Assembly (NCBI GenBank): GCA_033030425.1 | Contig: JAUFSD010000003.1 | Location: 3,224,001-3,288,000, forward strand | DNA from: Verpa conica | Taxonomy: Eukaryota; Ascomycota; Pezizomycetes; Pezizales; Morchellaceae | DNA length: 64,000 nt | Direction of reading: 5' to 3' | Shown: piece by piece, positions 46,827 through 58,910 of the stretch | Layout: each line of letters starts with the position of its first letter | How positions within the stretch are numbered: position 1 is the stretch's first letter | Made by a program: the position numbers and the translations under genes | The notes under the pieces: model-generated | What the model was told of the DNA's origin: nothing | Database searches by the model: none | Seen by the model: the letters and a program-made list of their open reading frames with translations, nothing else

Positions 46827-47378
46827 ATGGACTCCAGACGCCAACCTGAACGATATGAACGTGAACATACTAGGAAGAAACCAAAGCGCAACTATCGTAG
46901 ACCGACTGCAGAGTCTGTCGAAGACTACTCTGATACTTCACCACCCCCAGTTAATGGTGAATACAAGGGCACCCATGTGGAGTATGAAAATCACCAACCG
47001 CCTCTTGCTGGCTCTGGACACCCACAATATCAATCCTACCGAATGGATAATCTGGGGCAGACTCTCCCGCATACAGGACAGCCATCTAACACCCATGTAC
47101 TCGGCGAGTTAGACCCTACCCCCGACCCTCCTGAGGCTAAAAATTCACATGGGGTCAAGGGCAAGTCGGTATCATTTAGTCCCCATGTGGAATGTCGTGA
47201 AATCTCGGCTAGAGAAGAACCTCGCAGAGTCCATTTTGACCCGGTTAATACTGACCATGGAAGTCAAGCAATTGCCACTATCTATCGAAATTCCGAGTCT
47301 CACCCTGATGTGAATAAAGAGGCTCCAATGACATCCATGTTGGACAAGAACGGTGATTTTCTCAAGCGTTATCAGTAA
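46827..47378 (+). CDS. small charged disordered protein with two RVxF-like motifs
   Basis: No family recognised. Single exon, 183 residues, ATG in the context TCAAATGG, with a TATA-like TTTATAAAAG about 80 bases upstream. The sequence is rich in Arg, Glu, Pro, His and Ser and predicted by eye to be disordered, with no signal peptide or membrane segment. The N-terminus is strongly basic (RKKPKRNYRRP), possibly a nuclear signal. Two short segments echo each other: KGKSVSFSPHVE and RRVHFDPVN. Both fit the RVxF consensus by which regulators dock to protein phosphatase 1. The gene shares a promoter region with the Mug190-like gene. That it is a phosphatase-docking regulator is inference; that it is a gene rests on frame length, context and promoter signals. 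Confidence 0.62.
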   Translation: MDSRRQPERYEREHTRKKPKRNYRRPTAESVEDYSDTSPPPVNGEYKGTHVEYENHQPPLAGSGHPQYQSYRMDNLGQTLPHTGQPSNTHVLGELDPTPDPPEAKNSHGVKGKSVSFSPHVECREISAREEPRRVHFDPVNTDHGSQAIATIYRNSESHPDVNKEAPMTSMLDKNGDFLKRYQ

Positions 47379-47752
47379 TCTAACCCGGATATCGATTTGG
47401 TGTTTTGAGGTGTATTTCCTAATTGAAAGTGGTTTGTGTTTGTTACTTTTTTGGTCTCCCTTGATGTTTATGAGTGCCCATTTGTATTTTTTGCGGGAGA
47501 AAGTATTATTAAATAAAATTCCCTCTTTAGCTCAATCTGTCTGCGTAAGTTCTCAAATATAACAGAATACTACATGGCTTGAATAGACGTAGTAACTAAT
47601 TGCGTATTGAATCATTACTAACTAATATTTTCTCGAGAGGGAATAAATCTTCTGAGGCAATAACTACTATAGACGACAATCTCAACAAAGTAACTACTCC
47701 TTTTCTACTCATACAGATACATCACTGCAACAGGCATCGTGTATACAAGTCT
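47379..47752. other. convergent intergenic region
   Basis: About 370 AT-rich bases between convergent genes, with AAATAAAAT near 47512 as a possible polyadenylation region. No gene seen. Confidence 0.5.
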
Positions 47753-48652
47753 TTATCTCGTACCCGTGCTTTGCCCAAATCCGAAGATACATTGAAAGAT
47801 AGCAAATCGCCATACCGGCGGAGGTTTATAACTTTTATTCCCCGCAAGGGGATCTGCTCCCGCTCTTACCAGAGCCCTAATGACTTCTATTTCCCTCCAG
47901 TAGTCAATTACCGCTAGATACAGTGCTGTACGCCCATGAATATCTACTTTATCTGTATCAGCTCCATGTTCAAGGAGAGCCTTAATGACACGGAGCTGAC
48001 TTTTCCTCACTATTCCAGGCACGCTTGCAGTCTCTATATCCTGCCACGGGACATTCCACTTCTTGCCTCCCTTCTCCGGAACCCACACCCCATCCGACGC
48101 AGCATACAGAAGCGGTGTCATCTGATTATAAACATCAGGTTTATTTACATCTACGCCGTTCTCGAGCAGAAACCTCACAACTGTTTCATGGCCACCTCTT
48201 GCAGCCCTATGTAGCGCCGTAACAAAGTATTTATCACCACCCTCGCTGCGGTCTAGTTCAGCCCCGTGATCTAGCGCTAGCTTGATGACTTTGAGATTCC
48301 CGTTCTTTGCTCCCCATTGCAGTGCGCTTAGGCGAGCTCTATTCTGGAGCGCTACGTGTTGCTGGTCACGTTTGTATAGGAGGTCAGTCAGTAGGGCTGG
48401 GAACCGGTTGGAGGTTAGGATGAGGGCGTTCAGATCAGATACTTGGTCGAGGTTCTCGGCGATTATGAGGAGGAGCTCGTTGGGGAGGGTTAAGAGGCCA
48501 GTGGCCTTCTTATGGGTTGTACGTCTGGGTGGTGAAGGTGTCTTGGTGGATTTTCTATATATTGAGATTAGCTCCTAGATTCGTTTTAAGTAGCATTTGC
48601 TTGAGAGGGTGTATATTACCTACACACTATTGACTTGATGTAGCTTCCCCAT
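47753..48652 (-). CDS. F-box-like/ankyrin-repeat protein
   Basis: Exons in transcript order: 48652-48624 and 48554-47753, about 276 residues. After a basic leader (RRTTHKKATGLL) comes an F-box-like start LTLPNELLLIIAENLDQVSDL with NALILTSNRF, the arrangement of F-box proteins that recruit substrates to SCF ubiquitin ligases. Ankyrin repeats follow: SALQWGAKNGNLKVIKLALD, TALHRAARGGHETVVRFLLE, TPLLYAASDG, then VIKALLEHGADTDKVDIHGR and TALYLAVIDYWREIEVIRAL. A long insertion (VPEKGGKKWNVPWQDI) interrupts the third repeat. The protein ends soon after the last repeat in a stretch unlike an ankyrin cap, so a further intron near 47800 is possible. F-box/ankyrin proteins are numerous and fast-evolving in fungi; the target is unknown. 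Confidence 0.78.
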
Positions 48653-49766
48653 TCTAGACGCGATCGCGGGTTCTCGGCTTCATTGACCATTTCGTCATTC
48701 CTATAGATGTAAAGCTGCTGGATTGGTATTGTAAATAGTTTATGTAGTGTTTGGTGATTGGACCGAAGACAGGCAGATCTAGATCCAGGGTTAAGTCCAA
48801 AAGCATGAGTCTATCTATAGAGGGAACTGATGCCAAGTGGCTTATTCAGCTTGAAGCCTGTCACGTGCCACAGCATCAATTGCAGGGCCGACCACCGTAT
48901 ACCCAAATATAAATAGGATAGGTAGCTAGATATTGATGGCAAAGTTACTACTGTGCAAAGGTTTTGATGGTGGAGTAGGTGCCGAGATTTCAACCGGTAA
49001 CGTGATATTGTACATGATATGTCACTCGGTATCTATTACCTGTGTGCTTAAAAGGTGGAAAGTTATGATTGATAATATATATGGGGAACTATGGAGTTGA
49101 CGGTTGAAAATGTCTTTTCTAGGGCTGGAAGTTCTCACTAAGGGTCTAAGGCTAACCTGCATAGCTATATATACTCTTTATACTTAATTCTAAAATTACA
49201 TATCCCCAAGCAAGGAAATACACATTAGGAAATGAGGATAAATATAATTCGGTCTTTAAACACCCCAGCCCAATAAGTGATGTAATAACTCAAGGGTCCT
49301 CTAGCTCTTCTAATCCATATTTAGTCGGAAGCGGCTCTGACGCCCAGAAACTCCCCCACTCTCTGGGAATTCCTCATACGATCACATCAGTACTCTGGCT
49401 ATATACCCCTTCTGAAACAATCATAATACAGAGACCAGAATATGGTGTTGGAGCTCACACAAGCATGAAACATAATGCCCGAGAACAAGATACTTTTGAA
49501 TTCGTAACCTCATTATCCCACATAAAAAATACAACATCCCACTATTTCTCCTACCAAACGGATATCATAAAAAAAAAGAAGCCCTAATACAAACCCCCCA
49601 AGTAAAATATAAAATATAAAATAAAACGGAAAAAAAAAAAAAAATACAACAAAAAACCCCCCCGCCATGCATTCCTTAATCAACCCCACTACAATAATAA
49701 AAAAAGTCCTCATCGTATCCCTCCCACTTCCTCAATCTCACCAACTCCTGTCCCACACCCTGGGGC
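48653..49766. other. intergenic spacer
   Basis: About 1.1 kb, AT-rich in 49010-49660 with poly-A runs near 49625-49645. It includes the promoter of the F-box/ankyrin gene. No gene seen. The last 90 bases would be 3' UTR or coding, depending on splicing of the next gene. Confidence 0.45.
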
Positions 49767-52433
49767 TCACCTTCCATAGAACCTATCGCCTTCCCGTCTC
49801 GAGCCGCCGCCGTGGTGACTCCTCCTGGTGTCTCCCGGCGCGCTACCACCCCCGTTTGCACTGGGACCTCCGCCCGACGGGCGGCGCAAGTCCCTCTCGA
49901 ATTCGTCCTGGTACGCGTATTCCGCAACGCGGCGATCATCTCTCTCCCTCTCGCGTTCGCGCGGATACCTGGGTTCCTCGAAACTGACACCACAAGAGAC
50001 GTGTTAGTTAGGTGTGGAGATATAGGGGAGCTGGTGGATAGAGGGAGCACAAACTCGTCAGGGTAAGTAGCGGCACCGGCCGAATATCGTCTATCTTCAA
50101 ACTTCCGCAACAACTCTTGTTGCTCTCGCTGGACTCGGTCTATATCCTCAAGACGCTTTGGACGCCGGGAATCGTCGCCTGAGCTGGAGGGGCCAGGCGG
50201 GCCGGGGGCGGGTGCGTCGAGTGAGGGGCCGTCTCCGCTTCCTGGAGTGCGTGCTGGGCTGCCAGATGAACCGGACCAGTCGTCTTCTGGGCTAGGGGAA
50301 CGCTCGCGACGGTGGCGGGACCGGTGGCGGGATTGGTGGCGGTGACGGTACTCTGAGCGGTCCCGTTGGCGGGAGGAGCGAGGCTTCTCAGCTGTATCGA
50401 CGCTGGGGTGGTGGCCGTGAGAGGTGTGGGGGCGTGTAGGAGGGTTTGCGCGAGTGCCTTTTGGTTCCTCGCCGAGAGTAGGGCGGGGGTTAGGTTCCTC
50501 TCTCCAGGGTGGGGCTGCCGGGTCTGCGTATTGCTTTCGAATGGGGGCTTTTGATTTCGAGTCTTTGCGGCCGTGGCGCCGGTCATCTTCGTCTTCTCCA
50601 GGGTATGGTGCTGTCATAGGTACCTTCTTGCGGTGACCTGAGACAAAAGGACCTTCTACAACTTCTGGAGGCGTCATTTGATCACGGGGTGGACCATAGT
50701 GGTGGCCACCTGGGGCTGGAAGAGCAAGTGTTTCCTCCTCGGACTCCTCATCGAAATCAGGTGGGAACTCTTCCCACACTCTCCACCAGCCGTCACAGAT
50801 GATCTGGTCCTCTTTCTCAGGGAAGCATCGGCGTGGGATCGATTTAGGGAACGCACGAGCTTGTTTAGTATCCATGATTGCCCAGGAAGAGACGATTTTT
50901 TGGAAACGTGCGGCTTCACGATTGGGGTCCGACATGAGCTGTGTAAACATCCAGGTCTCGAACCCGCGGGGAGTGAGAGCCGGGATGCATGGTTTCTGAT
51001 CTGATGCAGGGGGGATATAAAAGTGCTCGCAGTTCAAGGCACGGTAAATAGATGACAGCGATGAAGAAGTCCTACCGATGAAGAAAGCCTTCCAGTCAAG
51101 GGGCTCCTTCTCAACAGCGTTGCATGCGTAAAAGTCTACCATCTTGTCGGGAGTGATGACTATGCTCTCCTTGACCGGGCGTTCCTTGATCTATCATAAA
51201 AAAGTAAAAATATTAGAAATGACTCATATAGACCTTGGATTAAGTACCCACCATATAATTTGCGGTCTCCCTCAATAAGTTGATCAACTTTTCTCTCGGT
51301 CTTGGTTCCCTCCCAGGCTCCTTGTCCACCAAATCACCCCAGAGCTCATAAAATATAGCACCATCGTCCATAGTCGTCTTTTGCTTACCCGATGCAGCAG
51401 AAGAGGTCGAGGTTGTAGGAGTGATTCCATAGCCCGAGGTGGCGTTCGACTTCGGCTGCCTATGCGACTGTTTCCTCCCTAGACCATCGTCTCTCATGGC
51501 CGCTGGAGGACCTTTCGGCGACAAATGCGGAGGAGGAGGGCCCGTCGCTGAGGTAGGAGGCGGCTGGGGTGGGAAATAGCTCTGCTGGGTTGGAACGCCA
51601 TAGTGGCTCTGACTCGGCCTCTGCTGGTGGTATCCATGGTGGGGGGGAGCTGGAGCTGGAGCGGGGGCAGGCGCGGGGGGCGCATTATCGACTGTCGGGC
51701 CAGGCCCAGAGCCATAGGTCGGGAATGCGCCGGGGAGACTGGGCATCTGCTGGTGTCGTGGCTGGTGACCGTAGGGCTGTGGCTGTGGCGGCGGTGGGGC
51801 TGGTGCAGCGACCGCTGGGGAGCCTTGGCGCTGACCGTGTGGGGCAACCGGCTGTGACAGCAATGGCGCACCGGACGGAGGGGCTACCCCGCCCGCTCCA
51901 CCTCCTCCAGGCTGGTTGAACTGGATGCTCCTCATGAGATCCTCGGCGAGCTTCTGCACTACATCTGGGGGCAGGCCGTGGGTGTTTGCGATGATATGGG
52001 GGAGGTCTGGAGAATATCCGCCACCTGATGGGGGGGCATACTCCTGCCTCTGTGGCTGCTGGGACTGCTGGGGGGGTGAGAAGTCCGGGCGGCCACCCTG
52101 CTGTGTCCTATAGGGACCCTGTCCAGAAGGAGGGGGAGGTCCTGGGGCCTGCGACTGGTGGGATGGAGGCTGCTGGTAGTATCCCCCAGGACCTCCGGCG
52201 GACGGGGGGGCATAACCACCGGTGCTGTAGGGCGCGGCTGTGTGAGGTCTTAGAGGGGGAGGCTGCTGCTGTGGTGGGGAGTTTGAGTAGTTTGATACTG
52301 GGGATGTCGCAGTGCCAGTGGCATAGTGCTGCTGCTGCTGTGAAGGGGGCCCGCCTGCGCTGTGGTGCTGGGCATAGAACGGGGACTGTGTTTGGGGAGG
52401 CGGCCCATTATAATAGTGGCCGTGGTTCGACAT
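49767..52433 (-). CDS. large Pro/Gln-rich protein with a DUF7514-like domain
   Basis: Function unknown. The first exon runs 52433-51252, the second begins at 51191 or just below and continues past 50050. The frame 5' of 52433 has only non-ATG codons, so MSNHGHYYNG is taken as the start. The first 330 residues are low complexity (Pro, Gln, Gly, Tyr, Ala runs such as PAPAPAPAPAPP), with a helix-like island LPPDVVQKLAEDLMRSIQF. Then comes a folded domain split by the intron, IFYELWGDLVDKE through ESIVITPDKMVDFYA, LSSIYRALNCEHFYIP and PALTPRGFETWMFTQLM, which resembles the fungal domain DUF7514. The tail is Arg/Ser/Glu-rich (RHRHQSRHRSRHRRERS), RS-like. Near the 3' end the open frame continues unspliced to 49676, but an alternative frame rich in Arg/Glu ending at TGA 49767 reads better, implying an intron around 49970-50050. 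Confidence 0.68.
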
Positions 52434-55400
52434 TGGTGGGGAATATGGAGATGTCTCTGGTTGTTTTGTCGCTGTCTGTGTTGCGCCGCTATCACTCGCG
52501 ACTGTAGCAGAGCGGGGAAGCAACACCTCGGGAGCGTCCGAGTGCTAGAGTACTCGGAGGGCGGCGGATACTATGGGAATACTTGGTTAGCAAGACTGTC
52601 TGTGTCTCTGTGTTCTATTAGATTGTCTTTCTGTCAGTACTGTCTACTGTCTACTGTCTACTGTCTGCTGTCTGCTGTCTACTGTCTGCTTTGCACTGCA
52701 TGGCCATAAGCCTGTTTGGCCTCAAGACATAATAAACAGTACAGTACACAATAGATAATACGACAGTACAAACAACCGTAATAAAACAAGATTGGAATGC
52801 CTACCAAGCTGGTCCGTACACACTGATGCTCTTCAGGTACCTTGAGAGTCGTGGTGCTTTTCTCCAGAAATGAAAAGATAAAAGCAAAGGTGAGATGGAG
52901 CAAGCCCAAGCAGACGGATGGGTCCTATGTAATGTAGCCCACCCCTCAGTAGTAATAATAGCCTTCTAAAAACTTTCCCCAATCCATAGCCATGGCAAGG
53001 TAGGAAACAGCAGACCCCTCACTCATTCCCCCTACTGCAACTGTTCCACCCGCCCACTCACGCAAGAAGGACTCACACCCCTAACAAACATTTCCCTTCC
53101 CTTGTATCGTGCAGCGTGACGTGGTTTACGGAGGGCCGTCAAGATCCCTCCTCTTCCTATAGGACCGGGGACGGTTTCAGCCGGTTTCTTCATCCGTACG
53201 AAAAGTGCTGTTTCCTTCCCCCCGCCAAGAAACTTCTTTTCCCCCCCCAAAAAATACATTATTTCTCCACTCAAGCTGAGATGCGGCTCTGTCACACAAA
53301 ACAGCCATCCTATGTAACCTGCAGCTGTTCTCCAGCACTCCGACATATTGGTAACGATTTCACCCGTTACGGGTATTTGTTGTCGTTGTCCATTTCTCTC
53401 CCCCCCCGCACATGTCAACCTGTACGTATGTGCTGCTTAAACAGGCTGTGCTGATAAACCCCATTTTGAAATAAATAAAATAAAATAATTGGACTACCCT
53501 CATGGGGGCAGATCCATCCCCAGATTCAGTCAAGTGTGCGGGTCGTCTGAGTTTCAACTTGAGTATTGGTTGGGCGCGAAACTCATGCACCTGGCGATGG
53601 GCCTACCAACGTGCAGCACGCTGGTGCAGAAAATAGTAACAGGAAACACCCTCCTCCACCGAACGATGCGTGGCAGAACGTCATTCCCACTGTTGAAAGG
53701 AAAAGAAAAAGAAAAATGGGTGCTGATCAGAAAAGGAAATTAAATAATAACTTTGCTTTTTTTGGAGGGGTGGAAAGGTGGGTTTTTTTTTTCTTTCTTG
53801 CTTTTTTGGATCTTTTTTTTCTGTGCGCGATACGGGCGGGGCTTGGCGTTCTCTTCTTGTTTTTTTTTTTTGCGGGCCCCATACAGATTTTCTTAATGTG
53901 TTGATGTTTGGGTGTTTTTTTTTTTGAGTGGCTATATACATACAGCTACATAGGTGCTGTAGAGATGTTCTTCCAAACCCACACACATACTGGATGTGTC
54001 GCGTTATCCACGGTACAGCCATGTATGTATCTAATTTTCACCGCCCACAAACGCTGACCAGAGAAGACGCATGTCTGCGGCATCCCGCATCTACCCTTTC
54101 CAAAGCGGAGTGCAGTCGTTAAATTTCCCATCTCTTATGAGTACTTATGTACGTGTTAGCTACATATCCACTTACACAGCCTTATCTAGCTGGGTGCTCG
54201 CATGCAAGTACCAAATCGGGGGGTTGAGCGAGGATTCCAGGGTCAGCCTTTGAGGCTCTGCTCAAGTGAATGTTGCTGATTCTAAAGCTTGCCTTATCAC
54301 TCGACATAACTTATTAAGCACGCTTGGGACTTCCAAGGAAGAGTGGCGGTGTGCAGGCGACGCGCAGAGGTTAATGGGGCTGTGGTGAGTGGTCATGAAG
54401 AATCACTCGGGTTTGGGGTTACTTAATGCGTAAGGCGTAATGGCAGTGCCAGGTTTGATGAGAGAGACTCTTTGAGATCTAGGAAATGTTACCATCTGGC
54501 CTAGCATCGGGAATCTGACAAGACTCTTCTCATTTCACAGCCATTGCTTGATTGAGATTAAGATGTACACTTCCTAAGATAAGGCTAGTACGTCGCCCCC
54601 AAGGTTGCTTTTTCATTCAGCCAAACATTTCCGATATTTACAAGGCTGCGAGTCGTTATTCATTATCTGGTACCGGATTATTTCTGCAGTTGGAGCTGCT
54701 CCCTGTATTTGCCTCTTACCTGGCCTTGTAAACGCTACACTAAGCATTGATACTTTGTTCATCGACGACCACGAGCTCACTACAAGCAGATGTGATATCG
54801 AGTTAATTATTTTATTTTTTTGTATTAGCAGGTAGCAAATTGAAAAATACTCATCAGATACCTCTAGACCGTCCGCTATGTCGTTCGACTTTCCGATGAT
54901 CAGCAGGAAAAAAACTTCCCGTGTGTCTTTCTCTATCTTGTCTACAATCATTGGAACTTCATTCCATCGTTGCGGTAAGACTAGAGCTGCTAGCTAGAGA
55001 AACTGCATCTTGAATGAGCTTTTTTTTTTTTGTGACAGGATTTAACGAACCGGGAGACCACAGGGACTACTCCGATATTGACTGGCTTATATGCCGAAGC
55101 GGCGGTGGGGAAAATCATTTCAAGTGAAAGCGAGAGAGAAAGAGAAAAAAAACGTCCATTCCTGGGGCCTCGTAAGGCTCTGTTCACATCTCCGTCTGTG
55201 CTCTGCATCCAAAGCATGAACTTAGTTTGACTACTAAGATCTACAGCTCACATTTGGAGACCGCAAGCAAGCAAGCATATAATTCCCGTCCTCACCCTAG
55301 TGGCAGGACCACGATCCAATGAGAGGATCATCTGACATCTCAATTCCCTATTGGTCAAGCATATTAGCGGCGAGGATCAAAGATCATGATTTGCTCGTGA

Positions 55401-56408
55401 ACCTGGTAAGTGGGTCTTGTCCATGCGTCAATTAATTGTGGGTTAGCACATCGTTTGGTCTTGTTCCCTCCCTTCCATAGGCTAGATGTACGGGACGAAC
55501 AGACAGGTAAGATGCTTTTTTAGATCCAAGTCACCCGATGCCGATCGTTCACCTGCCTGTGTCGAAAGAGTCGCATGGGAGGGGCGATTCCTTTTTTTTT
55601 TTTTTTTTTGCGTCACTTGGCTACCGAATGGGCGACACGCACTGCACATACGATGGCCGCTTTTAGCTGTCCGGCCCGCCTCTTCTGGAATAATCGAAAT
55701 GTGGACTGACTCATTGACAGCCGAGCTTACGGGGTATTGAAATGTGATCCCGCATTGGAATAGAACGGACAGTGCTCAGCTTACCGATCCCGGGGGGAAG
55801 GCGATGAGTGGGCGAGTGATATGCTATGAGCCGATTGAACGAATTGATTGATTGATTGTTCATAACCGATTGAACGAGTGTGTTGAGAGATATCTATCCG
55901 TTTTCATGCATAACGGAAGCAAAGCGTATAGGAATCTCAACTCCCCACTGCGAGCAAAGATTCGCTAGCAAGAAATAGGTGATCTCCTCATCACCAACTT
56001 CGTGGCCAGATAGGGCCCTTAAATCTCTGGCCTCGAGTGTTGTCATGCTTGTGACGTGGAGGTACCTTTTACTGGTAACATTGACTTTTTATAACCGTGT
56101 TTTCAGATGGTTAACACCCGGATATGTACAACATGCGGTTTCCCGGAAATGAATATGTTTTGTCTAGAGATCTTATGAATAGATATATGCTGGGCTTATT
56201 TTTGGTCGCTATTGCGTATCTGGATTAGATTAGTGGTGCTTTGGTGTTTGCATTGGTTGGTGATCACACCGAGGGAAGTCAACCTTAGGAAGATAAAACA
56301 TGTTCTATACGCTGAGGTTCCCTTTGCTTACCAGCAATGCAAACTATAGATATTCCAATCCGAGAAATATGATTGGACTACACTGTGTAAAATTTGTTGG
56401 GTTCGTAT
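52434..56408. other. 4 kb gene-poor block
   Basis: Upstream of the DUF7514-like gene. It contains a heptamer minisatellite at 52638-52690, many poly-T and poly-C runs (for example 53785-53793, 53862-53872, 55589-55607), and no open frame with a recognisable domain. Strings such as GATTGATTGATTGATTG near 55843 are simple repeats. Confidence 0.45.
52638..52690. repeat. heptamer minisatellite (ACTGTCT)n
   Basis: About seven tandem ACTGTCT units, some with G for A (GCTGTCT), roughly 200-260 bases upstream of the DUF7514-like start codon. Confidence 0.8.
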
Positions 56409-56481
56409 GGTTTCATGGTGTAGTTGGTTATCACACAAGTCTAACACACTTGTGGTCCCCGGTTCGAGCCCGGGTGAAATC
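56409..56481 (+). tRNA. tRNA-Val(AAC), no intron
   Basis: Acceptor GGTTTCA (56409-56415) pairs with TGAAATC ending at 56481 with one G-T pair; discriminator A follows at 56482. D arm GTGT with loop AGTTGGTTA; anticodon stem CAAGT/ACTTG with loop CTAACAC (anticodon AAC); variable loop TGGTC; T stem CCCGG/CCGGG with loop TTCGAGC. T-runs at about 56487-56500 act as Pol III terminator. All stems are intact except the innermost D pair. Confidence 0.92.
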
Positions 56482-58910
56482 ATTAACCTTTTGACTTTTT
56501 AGACAAATAACGATATATTAGGCGTTCTAGCTGCTACAGCTTGCTGTCACGTCCTAAGCCCAACCGTGCGAATCCTTGAAAATTGTTATAGTTTCTACTC
56601 AGCCAAAGCATGCTCCAGTACTAACGGTTGTGTATGAAATTCTAATTACCAGCCTGTAGAGCTATGAAACCAGGGGCTAATTGAACCTTGCTGGAAAAAT
56701 ACCAGTGCATTAGTCTCTAGGTTGGAGATATCCAGTGATTTCTTTCCCTCTAGCGAAAATACAAGACATGGGTTAGGGTTGATGGTAGAGCCTTGTTGCC
56801 CCGTGGGGTATATTGCACTGCCCGAGGCAGGTGAGTTTAAAACCTCGAGGAAGGGCTACATGTAGAAAATCGAGCTGAAAACGTTATTTAGCGTTCTTTG
56901 ATTTTTTATAGGCTTCTGCCTAGGCCTTAGATTTTTACCGAAATCAGCCTTGTTTGGGCCTTACTCAGGGCAAAAACATTACTCTATCATTACTAGGACG
57001 TACCCAGGCGTGGATAGTTACTAGCCTCCTCCTAAGTTCATGTGTCTCACCTTCAACTTGAAACTACTATATTAGTAGAGTACATCTCGCCGTGTCATCT
57101 AAAAAGTGTAATATTTCTGTGGTCTTACATATAAAGATTCTCTTCACCTATAGCTAACAAAGGCGTCCCCTTGAGATATTTGGTCGTACACTTCATCATA
57201 CACGATAACTAAACTCATAGGGGGCCTTGTACACCCCAAGAATCTTTCTCAAATAGCCCCTGTAACTATATGTAATAATAACGCTAGTTGGCCACATATG
57301 CTAAATGCACATTGGGAAACAAGGCTGATATATGCTACATGGCCGCTGCTCAACCCCGCAACTAGATAATATCTTCTGGGATTTTACCTACGACCAATCT
57401 AGTTCATCTATAATCTTAGATTTGACAGAGTAACTTGCAGACCCCATATTTAACTATAGTTGATACATTGAGAATTGCACTTAGCACCGTTGTCATTATT
57501 GAGATTACGGGAAAGTTTTTCTGAGACATGTATTGGCACTTTCAAACAAGCACTAAGATATACTGAAGAGCCTGTCAATCGACTCATTCAATTACTTTAC
57601 GAGAGGCCCATGACCATGGGAAGCTATGCGGGCAAGGGCCGGACCCTAATAATTTTATAGGAGTCGAATGATGGTAGTTTACTATAAAAGCAGGCTGATT
57701 TTACATCTTAAAGGGAATCTAGACTTACTGGACGTGTCAGCTTCTAAAGGGATAATACATGCTTAGTAATTCTGCTCTAAGAGTGTAGATATCTCATTAC
57801 CTAATCAAGACTGAGTAAGGGGGACAGTGCTTGATTATAAGGGGTGTATATGTAGGGAGTCGGAAGACTGAGCCTATTTAAGTATCGAGTACGCAGCTAA
57901 TCAATTCTCTCGTTCTCGTTCTATCGTGGTAAAATAACGAGAATGTGAGTTTGATTTCTTGGTTAGGAGGAATAATTTCCCTTAGTACTTCAATGGTCTC
58001 AATATAGACACGCTCCTAGCCAAAAATCGTAATATTCAGGCCTCACTATACCTATTAGACACCCATCATACAACATTAATTATCTAGCTAATACCGAGTG
58101 AGAATACGTGTCTCAGTCGCGGATGTTTTTTCCACTCTTATCCGATAATCCGGTGAAAAATGCTGCCCCCCAAAAGTGGCGGTGGCTCAACATATAGTAG
58201 CCTATGAAAAATAGTAGAAGCCTGAGTCTAGCCACAGAATTTTGGCCACGGAAAAGGGGCAGCTTCACCGGGTTATGGGATAATTAATCAAGTTGGGTTG
58301 GGTTGTGTAAAAGATATATATTAGTCAGGTACTACTGATAAATGCTCTCTGAATCCTTTGATTCCTTTAGAGTTAATCTGATATATATTAAATTTCTTCC
58401 TATATAAGGACTTTTGGTCAAGAAATATCCATATCTCTAAAGACTGAGATTTTTTTTTTTTCCTCATTAAATCTAAAGACTGAGAGACATGCACCGCTAC
58501 TATATATCTTGGAGTATATAGGTATACCGCATATTTCTTTATGATTTAAGGCTTTTATGCTTGAGAGACTTATAAACATCTCGTTTCAAGGTTATCCCTA
58601 CGGATGTAAAATATTAGTGATAGCTGATACCCATTTGGGGGGTACTAATTTTAGGAATAGGCGTCAAAGATCTCTGAATTACTCTGCTAGCCTATAGGAA
58701 ATTAGAATCTAGCTATATTTTTAAATATAATATTAAGCTACTAGTATGTAGCTGATAGGTACATCTATCTTCAGTGTAGTGGGAAATCTGTTTAAAGAAG
58801 GCACTATAGACATTGTATTGACACCATCGCACCCGCTCCAGCCCAAAAATTTATATACAGGAAAAAATAACAAATATACCTCCGAGATCTATCTATATAT
58901 AACCAAAATA
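56482..58910. other. 2.4 kb gene-poor block
   Basis: Starts with the tRNA-Val terminator. No supported protein gene; a 62-codon open frame at 57475-57660 is isolated. A stretch AGCTATG..GGCAAGGGC near 57621 recurs imperfectly near 63293. A MITE-like foldback sits at 58138-58283. Confidence 0.45.
58138..58283. mobile_element. MITE-like foldback element, 146 bp
   Basis: The two ends are inverted copies: reading inward, left TTATCCGATAATCCGGTGAA and right (reverse complement) TTATCCCATAACCCGGTGAA, 18 of 20 identical, and similarity continues through GCTGCCCC and GTGGC towards a short centre. If the element proper begins at TCC, each side is flanked by TA, as with Tc1/mariner-derived MITEs. There is no coding capacity. 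Class is inferred from size and flanks only. Confidence 0.6.

Noticed and set aside
50424..52113. Several plus-strand open frames opposite the Pro/Gln-rich gene
   Set aside because: Shadow frames of GC-rich low-complexity coding sequence on the minus strand.
57475..57660. 62-codon open frame ending in GSYAGKGR
   Set aside because: Isolated fragment without flanking exons; the GGCAAGGGC stretch inside it recurs near 63293 and is better noted as a repeat.
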